DNA of 64,000 nt, from NCBI GenBank assembly GCA_019843655.1, contig JACDQD010000004.1, positions 682,001 to 746,000 on the forward strand. The letters run 5' to 3'. The first letter of the stretch is position 1, and the number at the start of each line of letters is the position of its first letter. Source of the stretch: Lethocerus indicus (Eukaryota > Arthropoda > Insecta > Hemiptera > Belostomatidae). The translations under genes and the position numbers were made by a program. Under the pieces are notes generated by a model. The model saw only the letters and a program-made list of their open reading frames with translations. It was not told the origin of the DNA and did no database searches. Positions 1 through 12,752 of the stretch are shown piece after piece.

Positions 1-868
1 GCCCAAATATGCGGTTTTTATGCGCGAAATCAGCCCAATATGGGGTTTTTAGGACCAAAAATACGGTTTTTAGGCGCAAAATTGGCTCAAAAATGCGATT
101 TTAAGGCCCAAAAATGCCGTTTTAATCCGCAAAATCGGCCCAATAATGGGGTTTTTAGGACCAAAATACGGTTTTAGGCGCAAAATTGGCCCCAAAATAC
201 GGTTTTTAGGGCCAAAAATGGTATTTTAGGCCCAAATATGCGGTTTTATGCGCAAAATCAGCCCAATATGGGGTTTTAGGACCAAAATACGGTTTTAGGC
301 GCAAAATTGGCTCAAAATGCTGTTTTAGGCCCAAAATGCTGTTTTAGCCGCAAAATCGGCCCCAAAAAGGGTTTTAGGCCCAAAAATGCCGTTTTAGGCG
401 CAAAATCGGCCCAATAATGGCGTTTTAGGTTTTCCAAAATACGGTTTTTAGGCGCAAAATTGCTCAAAATGCAAAAATCAAAATGCGTTTTAGGCCCAAA
501 AATAGGCGGTTTTAGGCCGCGAAAATCAGCCCAATAATGGGGTTTTAGGACCAAAAATACGGTTTTTAAAATACGGTTTTAGGGCAAAATCAGCCCAAAA
601 TGCTGTTTTTAGGCCCAAAATCGGCCCAAAAATGCGATTTTGGACGCAAAATATAGGAATTTTTGGCGCAAAATTGTCCCAAACATGGGGTTTTGGGCGC
701 AGAATCAGCACAAAAATGGTATTTTTAGGCCCAAATATGCAGTTTTAATCCGCAAAATCGGCCAAATAATGGGGTTTTAGGCCCAAAATGCCGTTTTTAG
801 GGCAAAATCAGCCCAAAATGCGGTTTTAGGCGCAAAATAGGTTTTTCCAAAATAGATTTTTTTTTTTT
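1..868. repeat. Degenerate ~20-bp tandem repeat array, left block
   Basis: The block is built from short units that alternate CGCAAAATCGGCCCAAAAAT-like and GCGGTTTTTAGG-like segments, a basic step near 20 bp pairing into about 40 bp. Units vary in A-run and T-run length. Open frames here are read-through of the repeat and are not genes. The same array resumes after the 104-bp satellite, so that satellite appears to sit inside this older array. Confidence 0.9.
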
Positions 869-3025
869 AGTGTAATCACTTTGGTACACTTGTGGGTGAA
901 ATATGGGATCGATATTCGAAAATTTTCGAAAACCTTAATTTTCGATTTTTTTCAGGGGCAAGTGTAACTCACATTGGTACACTTGTGGGTGAAATATGGG
1001 ATCGATATTCGAAAATTTTCGAAAAACCTAAATTTTCGATTTTCAACCCGCCGTTTTAGGGGCAAGTGTAACTCACATTGGTACACTTGTGGGTGAAATA
1101 TGGGATCGATATTCGAAAATTTTCGAAAAACCTTAATTTTCGATTTTCAACCCGCCGTTTCAGGGGCAAGTGTAACTCACATTGGTACACTTGTGGGTGA
1201 AATATGGGATCGATATTCGAAAATTTTCGAAAAACCTAAATTTTCGATTTTCAACCCGCCCTTTCAGGGGCAAGTGTAACTCACATTGGTACACTTGTGG
1301 GTGAAATATGGGATCGATATTCGAAAATTTTCGAAAAACCTTAATTTTCGATTTTCAACCCGCCGTTTCAGGGGCAAGTGTAACTCACATTGGTACACTT
1401 GTGGGTGAAATATGGGATCGATATTCGAAAATTTTCGAAAAACCTAAATTTTCGATTTTCAACCCGCCGTTTCAGGGGCAAGTGTAACTCACATTGGTAC
1501 ACTTGTGGGTGAAATATGGGATCGATATTCGAAAATTTTCGAAAAACCTAAATTTTCGATTTTCAACCCGCCCTTTCAGGGGCAAGTGTAACTCACATTG
1601 GTACACTTGTGGGTGAAATATGGGATCGATATTCGAAAATTTTCGAAAAACCTTAATTTTCGATTTTCAACCCGCCATTTCAGGGGCAAGTGTAACTCAC
1701 ATTGGTACACTTGTGGGTGAAATATGGGATCGATATTCGAAAATTTTCGAAAAACCTAAATTTTCGATTTTCAACCCGCCCTTTTAGGGGCAAGTGTAAC
1801 TCACATTGGTACACTTGTGGGTGAAATATGGGATCGATATTCGAAAATTTTCGAAAAACCTAAATTTTCGATTTTCAACCCGCCGTTTCAGGGGCAAGTG
1901 TAACTCACTTTGGTACACTTGTGGGTGAAATATGGGATCGATATTCGAAAATTTTCGAAAAACCTTAATTTTCGATTTTCAACCCGCCATTTCAGGGGCA
2001 AGTGTAACTCACATTGGTACACTTGTGGGTGAAATATGGGATCGATATTCGAAAATTTTCGAAAAACCTAAATTTTCGATTTTCAACCCGCCGTTTCAGG
2101 GGCAAGTGTAACTCACTTTGGTACACTTGTGGGTGAAATATGGGATCGATATTCGAAAATTTTCGAAAAACCTTAATTTTCGATTTTCAACCCGCCATTT
2201 CAGGGCAAGTGTAACTCACATTCGGTACACTTACTGGGTGAAATATGGGATCGATATTCGAAAATTTTCGAAAACCTTAATTTTCGATTTTCAACCCGCC
2301 ATTTCAGGGCAAGTGTAACTCACATTCGGTACACTTACTGGGTGAAATATGGGATCGATATTCGAAAATTTTCGAAAAACCTTAATTTTCGATTTTCAAC
2401 CCGCCCTTTCAGGGGCAAGTGTAACTCACATTGGTACACTTGTGGGTGAAATATGGGATCGATATTCGAAAATTTTCGAAAAACCTAAATTTTCGATTTT
2501 CAACCCGCCCTTTTAGGGGCAAGTGTAACTCACATTGGTACACTTGTGGGTGAAATATGGGATCGATATTCGAAAATTTTCGAAAAACCTAAATTTTCGA
2601 TTTTCAACCCGCCCTTTTAGGGGCAAGTGTAACTCACATTGGTACACTTGTGGGTGAAATATGGGATCGATATTCGAAAATTTTCGAAAAACCTTAATTT
2701 TCGATTTTCAACCCGCCATTTCAGGGGCAAGTGTAACTCACATTGGTACACTTGTGGGTGAAATATGGGATCGATATTCGAAAATTTTCGAAAAACCTTA
2801 ATTTTCGATTTTCAACCCGCCGTTTCAGGGGCAAGTGTAACTCACTTTGGTACACTTGTGGGTGAAATATGGGATCGATATTCGAAAATTTTCGAAAAAC
2901 CTAAATTTTCGATTTTCAACCCGCCGTTTCAGGGGCAAGTGTAACTCACTTTGGTACACTTGTGGGTGAAATATGGGATCGATATTCGAAAATTTTCGAA
3001 AAACCTAAATTTTCGATTTTTAACC
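869..3025. repeat. 104-bp satellite array, about 21 tandem copies
   Basis: The segment GGGGCAAGTGTAACTCACAT recurs at an exact 104-base step (the c of gcaag falls at 1063, 1167, 1271, 1375). Each unit carries the perfect 16-base palindrome TTCGAAAATTTTCGAA next to ATCGAT. Units differ at a few fixed sites: cttaat versus ctaaat, cacattgg versus cactttgg, and gttt, cttt or attt before the cagg. Three units near 2170-2400 share indels (cattcgg, acttactggg), showing local amplification. The first and last units are degraded. No coding potential is seen. Confidence 0.95.
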
Positions 3026-3575
3026 AATTTTCTGGGCTCAAAATCATGCCTAAATATGTAGTTCTTAGGCCCAAAAATGCTGTTCTTAGATACAAAATAG
3101 GCCAAAAAATGGGGTTTTTAGTCGCAAAATTGGCCCAAAAATGCTGTTTTTAGGCCCAAAAATGCTGTTTTTAGGCCCAAAAATGCTGTTTTTAGGTCCA
3201 AAAATGCTGTTTTTAGGCCCAAAAATGCTGTTTTTAGGCCCAAAAATGCTGTTCTAGCCGCGAAATCGGTCCCAAAAAGGGGATTTTAGGCTCAAAAATG
3301 CGATTTTAAGGCCAAAAAATGCCGTTTTTGGGCGCAAAATTGGCCCCAAAATACGGTTTTAAGGCCCAAAAATGGGGTTTTTAGGTGCAAAATCGGCCAA
3401 AAAATGAGGTTTTAGGAGCAAAATCAGCCGAAAAATGCTGCTTTTAGTCGCAAAATTGGCCCAAAAATGCTGTTTTTAGGCCCAAAAATACGGTTTTTAG
3501 GCGCAAAATCGGCCCAAAAATGCGGTTTTTAGGCGCAACAATGTGGTTTTTACGCCCAAAAATGCTGTTTTATTA
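3026..3575. repeat. Degenerate ~20-bp tandem repeat array, right block
   Basis: This resumes the 1-868 array in the same orientation, with many copies of AAAAATGCTGTTTTTAGGCC between 3130 and 3250. It has the same cggcccaaaaatgc and ttttaggcgcaaaa words as the left block. Confidence 0.9.
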
Positions 3576-3783
3576 TGCTGTGCGGCCCAAAAAAACCGCA
3601 TTTGTGGGCTGATTTTGCGCCTAAAACCCCATTTTTGGCCCCAATAACCGCATTTGGGGCCTAAAACGGCATTTTTGAGCCAATTTTGTGCCTAGAAACG
3701 GCATTTTCGGTCCGATATTGGCCCTAAAAACCGCATTTTTGAGCCGATTTAACGCCCTTTTTGCGCCCAAAAACGCCCTTTTT
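3576..3783. repeat. Same ~20-bp array in reversed orientation
   Basis: From about 3590 the words become the reverse complement of the preceding block (aaccgcatttttgggc, gattttgcgcctaaaa, ccctaaaaaccgcatttt). The array therefore switches strand here and then ends in ordinary AT-rich DNA at about 3784. Confidence 0.85.
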
Positions 3784-6700
3784 GATAATTCATGTTACAA
3801 TCTGTGTAAATAATACTTAATACTTTGCCATTTTTTAAAATTGAAGTACCTTGGCGTTCATTTTACAACAAAGCATCCGAATCTTTCCTCTTGATTGTAA
3901 TCTTGTGTCTTACATAAAGTAATGTAGTTTCTAATTGACCTAGGTATTTCAAATATTATTATCAACTCATTTATCGAATGAATAAAGCCTATTTTATCTT
4001 CACGTCATATTAAAAGAACATTAAACATTGTTATTTTTCAAAAAAGTACAACGCCATTATTCAAAGACAAATTTTACATTAATGCATACATGAAATTTTT
4101 GTAAATCATTGTCAGTCACAATCAGAAATATTAATGAATATTCTAGTAAATATATTTGAGTTCTCACTTAGGATATGACTCGAGAGCGGTACATAATTTT
4201 ATAATGAAAGATATGTAATTTATTCAGATCGAACCAATTCTTTTTTCTATTAATTTGGCTATATAGACTTTATGCTCTCATATGTTTTATTTTAATTACC
4301 AATCGTAAATTATAAAAAGAAAAAGGCAAGAAAGAAAGTACAGGAGAAAGTTTATGAAACTAATGTTGCTAATTTCAGAAGAACACTAGCTTAATTTGTT
4401 GATGAGAATAGAATGACAAAGGATGTTGCTTAACATTCGAGAAATTCTACATAATAAAATAATTTTTTCTGAATTACAATTACAATGATCTATCGGAATT
4501 CACTCCAATGATAATTTTCCTCGATAAATTAATTTAACCACATTAAATTAACATAAATCAATTAAAACATTATAAAGTAATAATATTAATGATGGCAATA
4601 AAATGTATTGATTTCATTTTTATCCCAATATTTTTTTTTTAGAAAAGTATCAATAATTTGAATTTTCTTTATATTCTACAGAAATAATTCCAAATTATAC
4701 CAGCCAGTTTGTAAGTTTATCACATTTCAAATTATGCTGACTGTTAAATATTATTACGGCTTGAAATATATATTTATTGAAAATAGGATCGGGTTGATCT
4801 AGATACAACAATATGTATTGCACCGACTACACATCGTTTACTATAAAGGGTTTCATTTTGGTTTAGTTGAAGCTAATAAGATCAATTATTTTCCATAACT
4901 TGTCTGATTTCAACATCGGGGTACTCTTAAGGGTATCTTGTTTTCAAATGAAGAAACTAGTTTCTTCTATAGCTAATTCAATTTCATTTTACAGAAAATT
5001 CAAACTGGCAATACATATTTCGGCAACTATATTCCATTAACTTATCTGAATGCGACATCCTGTTTGACTTAAAAGTTTTCATATAAACGCTTTATATCTT
5101 CTAAACAGATGTTGACTAATTCAAATTCATATTTTAAATTTAATCTATTTCACCTGCCATACATAGCCCGTTAATAATAAACAGAAAATAATTTAATTTG
5201 TTAGCGAATAACTGACTTTACATAAATTAACAGGTCTCATTTAAAATTAGTATGTTCTCCTTCTTTTAACATTTGTTTTATTGTGTTTGTAAATTTATGC
5301 ATTTCTCAACTTCAAATAATGTATTATTTTTCTAAATATTTCCCATTCCGTATTACTAATTCGCTTCCACGATTTCCAGTTTTTAAAATGCGCAAAGATA
5401 ATAAATATAATTAAGGCAATAATTTATAATTATAAATAACGAGTAATAAATTATAATTATTTATAATAAGAATTTATATAATTAAGTGATTGATAAATAA
5501 CATAGTGCACTAAAACAAGGCTAGAACAATATATGCCAAACGCCAAATAAAGTAAATTCAGCAAGGCACATAACTCGTTCCTCTAGTCGATATTATAAAT
5601 TCAAAAACTGAAATTTTCTACCTTATTAAAATAATAATACGGCGGGTCATTAGCCCCTCTAATGTTGCTGTCGCCAAAAATAATCCAATGTTGCCTGAAT
5701 AAATTTTGCAAAATTTATTTTTAGACTATGCTCAAAATAACGGGGACTCAATTCTAAGAACTTATTTTCTTAACTTTCCCTGTAATTACTTCGTTATTAT
5801 AAAGACAACCCACGAATAAGTGAATGCTCTGTACAATTCAAATAAAAAAAAAAAAATGTTAATCAGGGAAATATAAAATTGAATATCAGTTGATATTCAG
5901 TCATCAGAGGATATTGGAAAAAATTATGAAGCTTCAAGAAAACTTGCCCTGTAATTGTGTAAACGCTGCAATTTTACACATTAATTATAGTTCCTTCGTG
6001 TTGCACCATTTAGTATCATACACGTACGTAGTATCGTAATTTTAATTCTGATAAATTTAAATATGTGAAGAGTTTTGTTGTCTCCATATAGCACGAATTT
6101 CGGTTTCCCGTATAACGATATCAAATTACAACTGTATATCGATCGCTATAATTTTTCCCCAATACATGTTATATATTACGCACATCTGTAAGAAAATGCC
6201 GATTGTATATAATAATTTAGTTGTAAATTAACGTCTTCGATTAGATGTGTAATTAATTTGTCAGATATGTTTTACAGGAGTATTATCACTGCCCCGCATT
6301 CCTCAATACATTTTTAAAAAAATCCAATAACCAACAGTCCGATATATATATATATAAATATATTTTTGACAAAGAGAAATAATTGTGAAATAATAATAAT
6401 AATAATTAGTTAATTACAAAGAATGGTTAAATTTTATATATTTAGTAATGAATACGTCAAATACTAAATAGAATGGAAAACATTTAATCAGACGTAGTTA
6501 GCTGACAATATCCCGCCTTTTGTGCTCTTGTGCTCAACTGTGATTTATTTATTTAATCGCAGAGAAAGTGTTTCATTATTGCCCTGAATTATAATTCTGT
6601 ACATAAAACTAGACGCTTGTCAATTCATTGTGAATCGACAACTTATTTATTTTTGATTTTTAAAAGTGATACGTTCGGTAAACAATATACGATTAATACA

Positions 6701-7428
6701 CACTTCATTACATTGAGTCGTTGAAATATTACAACTTTTAAGGTCAGAATCATTTCAGTTTACTACAGGGATTGACAGTGAAATGCAATAATATTGAATA
6801 GTATTTTTTTTATACACCATAAAAGAAAGCTATTAAGCGAAAAGAACTTAAGCGTTTACTTGCACAAGTATCTAAATAAAACATTATGTAGTTAACAGAA
6901 AGTAAGTAGATTAGGAGTTCAGATCAATAGGTGTATGTACATATATATACACACATGACATATGTACATATATGTATATTTAAAAGGCACATAAAGTAGC
7001 TACATAACAAACGAAATCTGTTCATAATGGAAACACTAAAAAATAAACAAAATATTCTACTTAAAATTAATTTTAGTTATTAGTTGGAAAATATTATGCA
7101 ACGCGATAAAAATTAATTACTATAAATCTTGCAATAAATAATTTACATTTCAACTTTTCAAATACAGTCAACTCTCCCCCACAGAATATAGTCCTTGACC
7201 CAATGTTATCCAGAACTTCTCCGTAAAGAATTATAATAATAAATTGTATTATTAGTAAAAATTCTTGCACACAAAGTTCCGCGTGCTGAATTTAATCACT
7301 TGAAAGGCTTGAAAGGCCTTTACTTAATTATTAGTTACAAGCGCCACTAAGGTGCAATGCCCTGAAAATTCAAATCCCGGCACAAAGTCGAATTTTTGGC
7401 CGGCCACACACTTTTTCCCCGAAAACAG
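3784..7428. other. AT-rich intergenic stretch, no gene seen
   Basis: There are no long open frames, no recognisable exons and no RNA gene. It is very AT-rich with short simple repeats (TA runs near 6344 and 6944, an ATT run near 6390). It lies between the satellite block and the 3' end of the AUP1 gene. Confidence 0.6.
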
Positions 7429-7434
7429 TTTATT
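7429..7434 (-). terminator. Poly(A) signal of AUP1
   Basis: AATAAA on the minus strand (TTTATT on plus) lies about 65 bases downstream of the AUP1 stop codon, the usual distance for a short 3' UTR. Confidence 0.5.
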
Positions 7435-7497
7435 CAAAAACGGAGGGAGGTCTGCTTATTCGAACCCAAGTTAGGCGAATCGTTGTCCTTCGAATTA

Positions 7498-9910
7498 CTA
7501 TAGAAGATGCTTGAGACCTTTTTTCTCTATATACCTTTGTCTGGCTTCCTCAATCATTTTAGCTTTCCTCTCAGCGAACGATAAAATTCTGTCCTGAGAT
7601 GTAAGCCTCGATGATGTTGTCTCTTCACAACTGGAGCCCTAAAAAACATAACATTCAAATTTATAGAAATAATACGCCAAAAAAAAAAATTGAGCTATTA
7701 ATGTTATTGATGCGCAAAATTCGTACTCGGCGTGCACACATTATCTACAGAGATATATAAAATCTGAGTTTTATATAAATAAATAAATATAAAAATAATA
7801 TATAAATAAATGAGCGGGTGTGTGTGTGTGTGTTAACACTAAAGCAAAACAAATTATAGAACAAATCTTACAGCGGCTGAAGAAAGACTTCTACTCGATT
7901 GTGACAAAGGCTGAGATGGTGTAATCGGAGTGAACGGTACGACTCCTTCCAATATGTTAGATATTGTGGTCTCCACTGACCATGTTCGATCTTAAAAATC
8001 GTAAAAAAAAATTTTTCGTCATTAGCCGTTATTATAAAATAGTCGGTGAGAAAAAATAATCAAAACCAAAAAACATCCAAACAATGATTTCTGCCAAAAT
8101 CACATTTATTTTCCAGCATATTAAAATAATATATGTGCGTACATGTGCCAAATTCAATAATACATTACACTGAATAATTGGCCCGTTAAAATAAACTGAC
8201 CGAACAAAAAATTAATTGAACTAATTACTGTTAATTTATTACTAGTCAAATTATAAATTCATTTGTGTGAAGAAATAAGTACGTTAATTGATTAAATACT
8301 TACTTAAATCTTTTAATATAGCTTCACGGGGGACATGAGGTAAAACCTCAGCTACTTGGGTAGACATGCGCAATAATTCCGGATTTCTCATCTGGATTAT
8401 CGGAGAATTTACTAAAACGGGGCGGTTGAGTTCATCAATATATCTCTTCTCATATTCAGCCTATAAAATTAGGTTTAAACAGAATTAGAATAACGAAGTT
8501 TCGTCTCTAAAGCATTAGATTTACAGACCACCTTTTGTCATCAATTGCAAATCACTTATATTAATTATTCTTCTAAAATTAAATCCACCTTATCATTAGC
8601 AGTGTAGGACGTAGTCTGAAGAGAGAGTGAAGAAGCTATTGTAGATTGAAGTCGGTCAGCGAAAGCTTCGTCGCTCTCGTCAGCTTCACGCTGGAGAACA
8701 TTTAAGTACCTAAAAATAACAAATTGATTTCACCCTAACAATCGGTCAAACTCAAAGAGTAAAAGTAGTAAACAATTGAATCTTTACCGTCAGCCGTCAC
8801 AAAAAGGTTGAATAACAAAAATAGAAAAAAGGCGATTTACCTGACTCTGAAAACTGTATACGGTGAAAAGAGAAACCAAAATAGATCGAGCGAGAGTGAC
8901 GCTCCTAGCACAGTAGGTGCGGCGTTGGCCCACGCGGGTCTCTCCACCGATACTGCAACTGGTTGGACTCTCCTGCTTATTTGGGCGGCTAGCCTATTGA
9001 ATCTATTGAAAAGAATTGAATAGACCCTAGTTAACAAACTTTTATCTAGGATTTAAGAGTTGATTTTACTCATTGAAGTTTCCTTACAGCTGTCACACAG
9101 CCCCACCTAACTCATGATGGCGCAACGCTGCTAACAACTAAATTTACAAAAATCTATACACGATAAATGGAATTGACTGGTTGTTGCAAACAATTAAATG
9201 AACATTAGACACACCAAATAAGTATGACAGTTTCTTTGCGGAAAAAAAATTATCAACGCAGAGGAACAAGAGAGAAATACTTACTATAGTATAGTTTTAA
9301 TAAGAATCCAAAATATCCCGAAAAGTAAAACAGACCAATTACTTTTCATCATACAGGAAAAGAATGTCATTCAAGCTGTTGTATCAACGCACCACTCCAA
9401 AGACTGTTTATAGCTCTAAATATGTATACACACTTTGTAATAACTGAAAAGATTAAAACTTACTTGAGAAGGCCATTTTTTCCCGAAGTCGTTTCTTCGG
9501 GCTGCAAAAGCAATGTAGAATCTCCTTTTTCGACGTACGTACGTAAATTGGCGAGAATATTTCCTCCTTCATTGAAATCCGCAATTCCGGGAACCAGACT
9601 AACGAAAAATGATCCCCCCCATTTGCTAGGCTGAAATTATAGGAAATAATTATAATAGAGTAAACATAAAATCAAGCGGGATATTTAATTTTAACTGTAT
9701 AAAAATTTAAATACAGAAAATCTTAGCGTCATATGTTAAAATATGAACTTTTCGGTATAGTTTTTATAATTTTATATAATTTGTAGGACAAAATGGTTGC
9801 TTTTCCTTTATTTGAAAAATTAGTGCTAATTTTTTTAATCAAACCCAAACTTAATCGGAATATTCTCAATAAGACAGTGTGAAATAAATATTATTTACAT
9901 TAGACATGCA

Positions 9911-9962
<52 letters not shown>

Positions 9963-11247
9963 TGTACATAACAAAACAGATGTGCCAAATAACTAAGACT
10001 GTAAATATATAATAAGTTAACCAATAATTCAACAAGTATATACCAATTTATTGTTTGAGATTTTTGTTTTTCTTTTAAATAGAGCGAGAAGATTGTTTGA
10101 GCTAATACAAATGCGATAATAGTCGAGCGCTCTAGTTTTAGTTACAAATTTTACGTAAAATGTTACAGTAATTTTCTAACGAAGTGTTTCTTTCATCGAC
10201 TCAAAACCGACCGAGTACACCGATGCAAGTGCAATAAAAGTCAAGCCAATTTAAATAGTTTATTTAAGAGTGAAACAAATACGCACAGTGACACAATCAG
10301 TCATAAGGTGCAAAGCAATGTGATCGAAATAGGTGACGCAATTGGCAACCAGAACCCGTGCCGACTTGTCATACTGCTGTTTATTATCTGGTTCAACTGT
10401 AACACCAAGTACAAGGCACAGCATCCGAAGTACAACACTGTAAATAAAACACAACTATTTAATATTTGAATTACACATTGAATGCGTTCAATTTGGCTAC
10501 AATTACACATTGCAAACATTGCAAAAATGTGAGTTTGAAATAACAACGCAGTTCCGAAAAACTGAAAGTGTTTCAACCGGCGAATTTAATATCGGACATT
10601 TTTTAATCGAAATTGATCGTAAATTATAAGCGTTATTCAGGCATTATTACTAGACTCCTCACTCAAAATCGTTGATCATGCAGGGTTTCACTTTTAGAAA
10701 ATTTAGTCGATATACACATTAACTAAATACAGTTGAAAGCGAAGCCGTATAACAATACACATTAAACAGACAATTAGCTCACAACCACAAATCTTACCAA
10801 TGCAGATCGAAAAGGAGTATTATATGTTTATTTCTATAGAAAAATATATACATTTATCTCTTCAAATGAATAACGAAGAACAGTTAAAAATGGTTATTTA
10901 AACTAGAATAAACTGGTATTTCTTTTTACCGCTTGAAAGGCATTGCCCGGGGGGGAATATTTTTTAAAATCTATACGATTTTCTTACCTTCGAATAATCG
11001 GAGTATGCCTTAAAATTAGAGCGCCCAGGCAGGCGTTAATTCCGATAAAGAATCGAAGAACTGTTAAGACAAGACCGACCGGAGAATAGAGCACCAGAGA
11101 AATGAACTGCCAGTTGGACTTGGGCAATCTGGAATGAACAGTAAATTGTAACTATCAATCAAACAATAGTAAGTCACTTCCAGTGGAGAAATCTAATTAC
11201 CTTTCTTTTTCAAACATATCCTTAAGCTCAAGGTTCGCCATTTTCAT
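7498..11247 (-). CDS. AUP1: AUP1, lipid-droplet/ERAD acyltransferase-like protein
   Basis: Nine exons join in phase to 401 aa (human AUP1 is about 410): 11201-11247, 10988-11128, 10287-10437, 9464-9630, 8841-9002, 8589-8709, 8304-8460, 7872-7990 and 7498-7638. Family role: a monotopic ER/lipid-droplet protein that recruits the E2 enzyme UBE2G2 for ER-associated degradation. Visible in order: a hydrophobic hairpin in exon 2 (SLVLYSPVGLVLTVL), an acyltransferase-like region (NCVTYFDH in exon 3, LLQPEETTSGKNGLL in exon 4), a CUE domain (VAEVLPHVPREAILKDL to NILEGVVPF) and a C-terminal charged helix (SFAERKAKMIEEARQRYIEK) where the family's E2-binding G2BR lies. The His of the NHX4D acyltransferase box is Cys here. 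ATG at 11247 is used; a second in-frame ATG is at 11241. The reading is secure. Confidence 0.9.
9918..9957. repeat. TA microsatellite in AUP1 intron 3
   Basis: About twenty tandem TA units lie in the intron between exons 3 and 4 of the AUP1 gene. Confidence 0.9.
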
Positions 11248-12752
11248 TAGGACAAGTGCGTCACTACAAATAACAATACTATTCACAACATGTGAGAACA
11301 CCGAACCAAAACCGAACTTAGTTTTCCAATTCACAAAGTAACACCATTTCAAGTTTCCAACAGCTGCTCAACCCAACAATATAACTAGAAAACGTCACCA
11401 ATCTCACCAATATGACAGCTCCGAAAGGCCCCAAACCAAGGACGAAAATAACGTAATTTTTCCGCCCATTTTCAATTAATATTATTCTCAAAATATTAAG
11501 CCGTCTAAACACAGTAAATTTTCATTAAAATACCATAGTTATTGGTATTATAAATAAATTTGTTCTACCAAATTTTAACAAAGTATTTTATATAAATGAT
11601 TATATTTTCAATACAATAAATAAATGAAAATAAATAAATATAAAACACGCGCAATTGAATGAATTTGAATTTATTATATATTTTACACTTATTCCGTGTT
11701 GTAAATTTAATGAAATGGCAGCAATGGTTAGAGTTGAATTTAAGATTCAAAATTTTTAAAATGTAAACACGGGCCTAAAATTTCGTTCATTTTAGAAATG
11801 GAAATAACATTAATCAAAAATTAATTCCGCCTAATAAAACGTCTCTTGTCGGAGTCCCACTCATATTATCTGTGCTGATTTTCAAACGATGTTTAAAATG
11901 ATGTTAAATGTAAGCTTTGTCACATTGTCAGTATATTCGTTGCACCTAGAAACGAGTGGGGTAGGAGAAGCTTGAAACTAATGAAATTTAACAATCCTAG
12001 TTAGCTATGACCAATTCAAGAAGCTCCGAATTGAATTGTGTATTTTATTTTACAATTTGTAAAATACTTTCGATAAGGAAAGAACTCAATTTTGGCTAGC
12101 GTTATCGTACCTCCAATATCGTAGAAACAATATTATAGATTATTTTACGTTTAGAAATTTTATTTATATTAAATATATATTTTTGCAACGCCCGAAAAAT
12201 TTTGTTCCGATTGTGTCATCAGCAGTTTAAAAAATTCTTATATTTAAGAATAATCTTAAGATAATTGCCTCTTTCATCAAATGAATATGATATTTGAAGT
12301 AACATTATAGGTAATTGAGAAAACCATATTTTGTAAAATATTAAATATTTTGATAACATTAAATATATTCTTTGACATATTCTTTAATGTCTTTAATTAC
12401 ATCTTTATTTTAGTTATATTTTTTCTTGAAAATACATTTTAATCCTCATTAAACAATTTGGTTTTTTTTAACTATTGCATAGGAATAATATTGTTACTAT
12501 GTTGGTACAAGTTCGTCTTTACCTTGATACACGTCAATGCCTTTTGTATATTGCGGGAAAATAAAATCATCTGTTTTATTTTTAAGTAAAATTAATGTGT
12601 AATATATAACCTTGAGTCTAACAGTGTGTGAAAATACTAAGTGTAAGGTTGAAATTAGGTAAAGGTCTGTCTGATCGAAGAACCTGAGCGAAGAAGTTAG
12701 TTAGTGTAGTTTAAAGACTTTCGATCTTGCTGGCTTTAGCATTATACATAAA
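11248..12752. other. Divergent intergenic region between AUP1 and OGA
   Basis: This 1.5-kb AT-rich gap separates two divergently transcribed genes, so it should contain both promoters and 5' UTRs. I see no clear TATA box, no further coding exon and no repeat unit. Short open frames at 11318-11512 and 11565-11750 show no family resemblance. Confidence 0.5.

Noticed and set aside
869..3025. CRISPR-like array of regular repeats
   Set aside because: The units are contiguous 104-bp tandem repeats with no unique spacers, in a eukaryotic genome; this is satellite DNA.
2118..3153. Open frames inside the satellite (2118-2318, 2962-3153)
   Set aside because: They are translations of the repeat unit itself with no family resemblance and no codon constraint.
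7315..7395. tRNA-like TTCAAATCCCGG segment
   Set aside because: It resembles a T-arm, but no matching acceptor stem, D-arm or anticodon arm can be folded around it.
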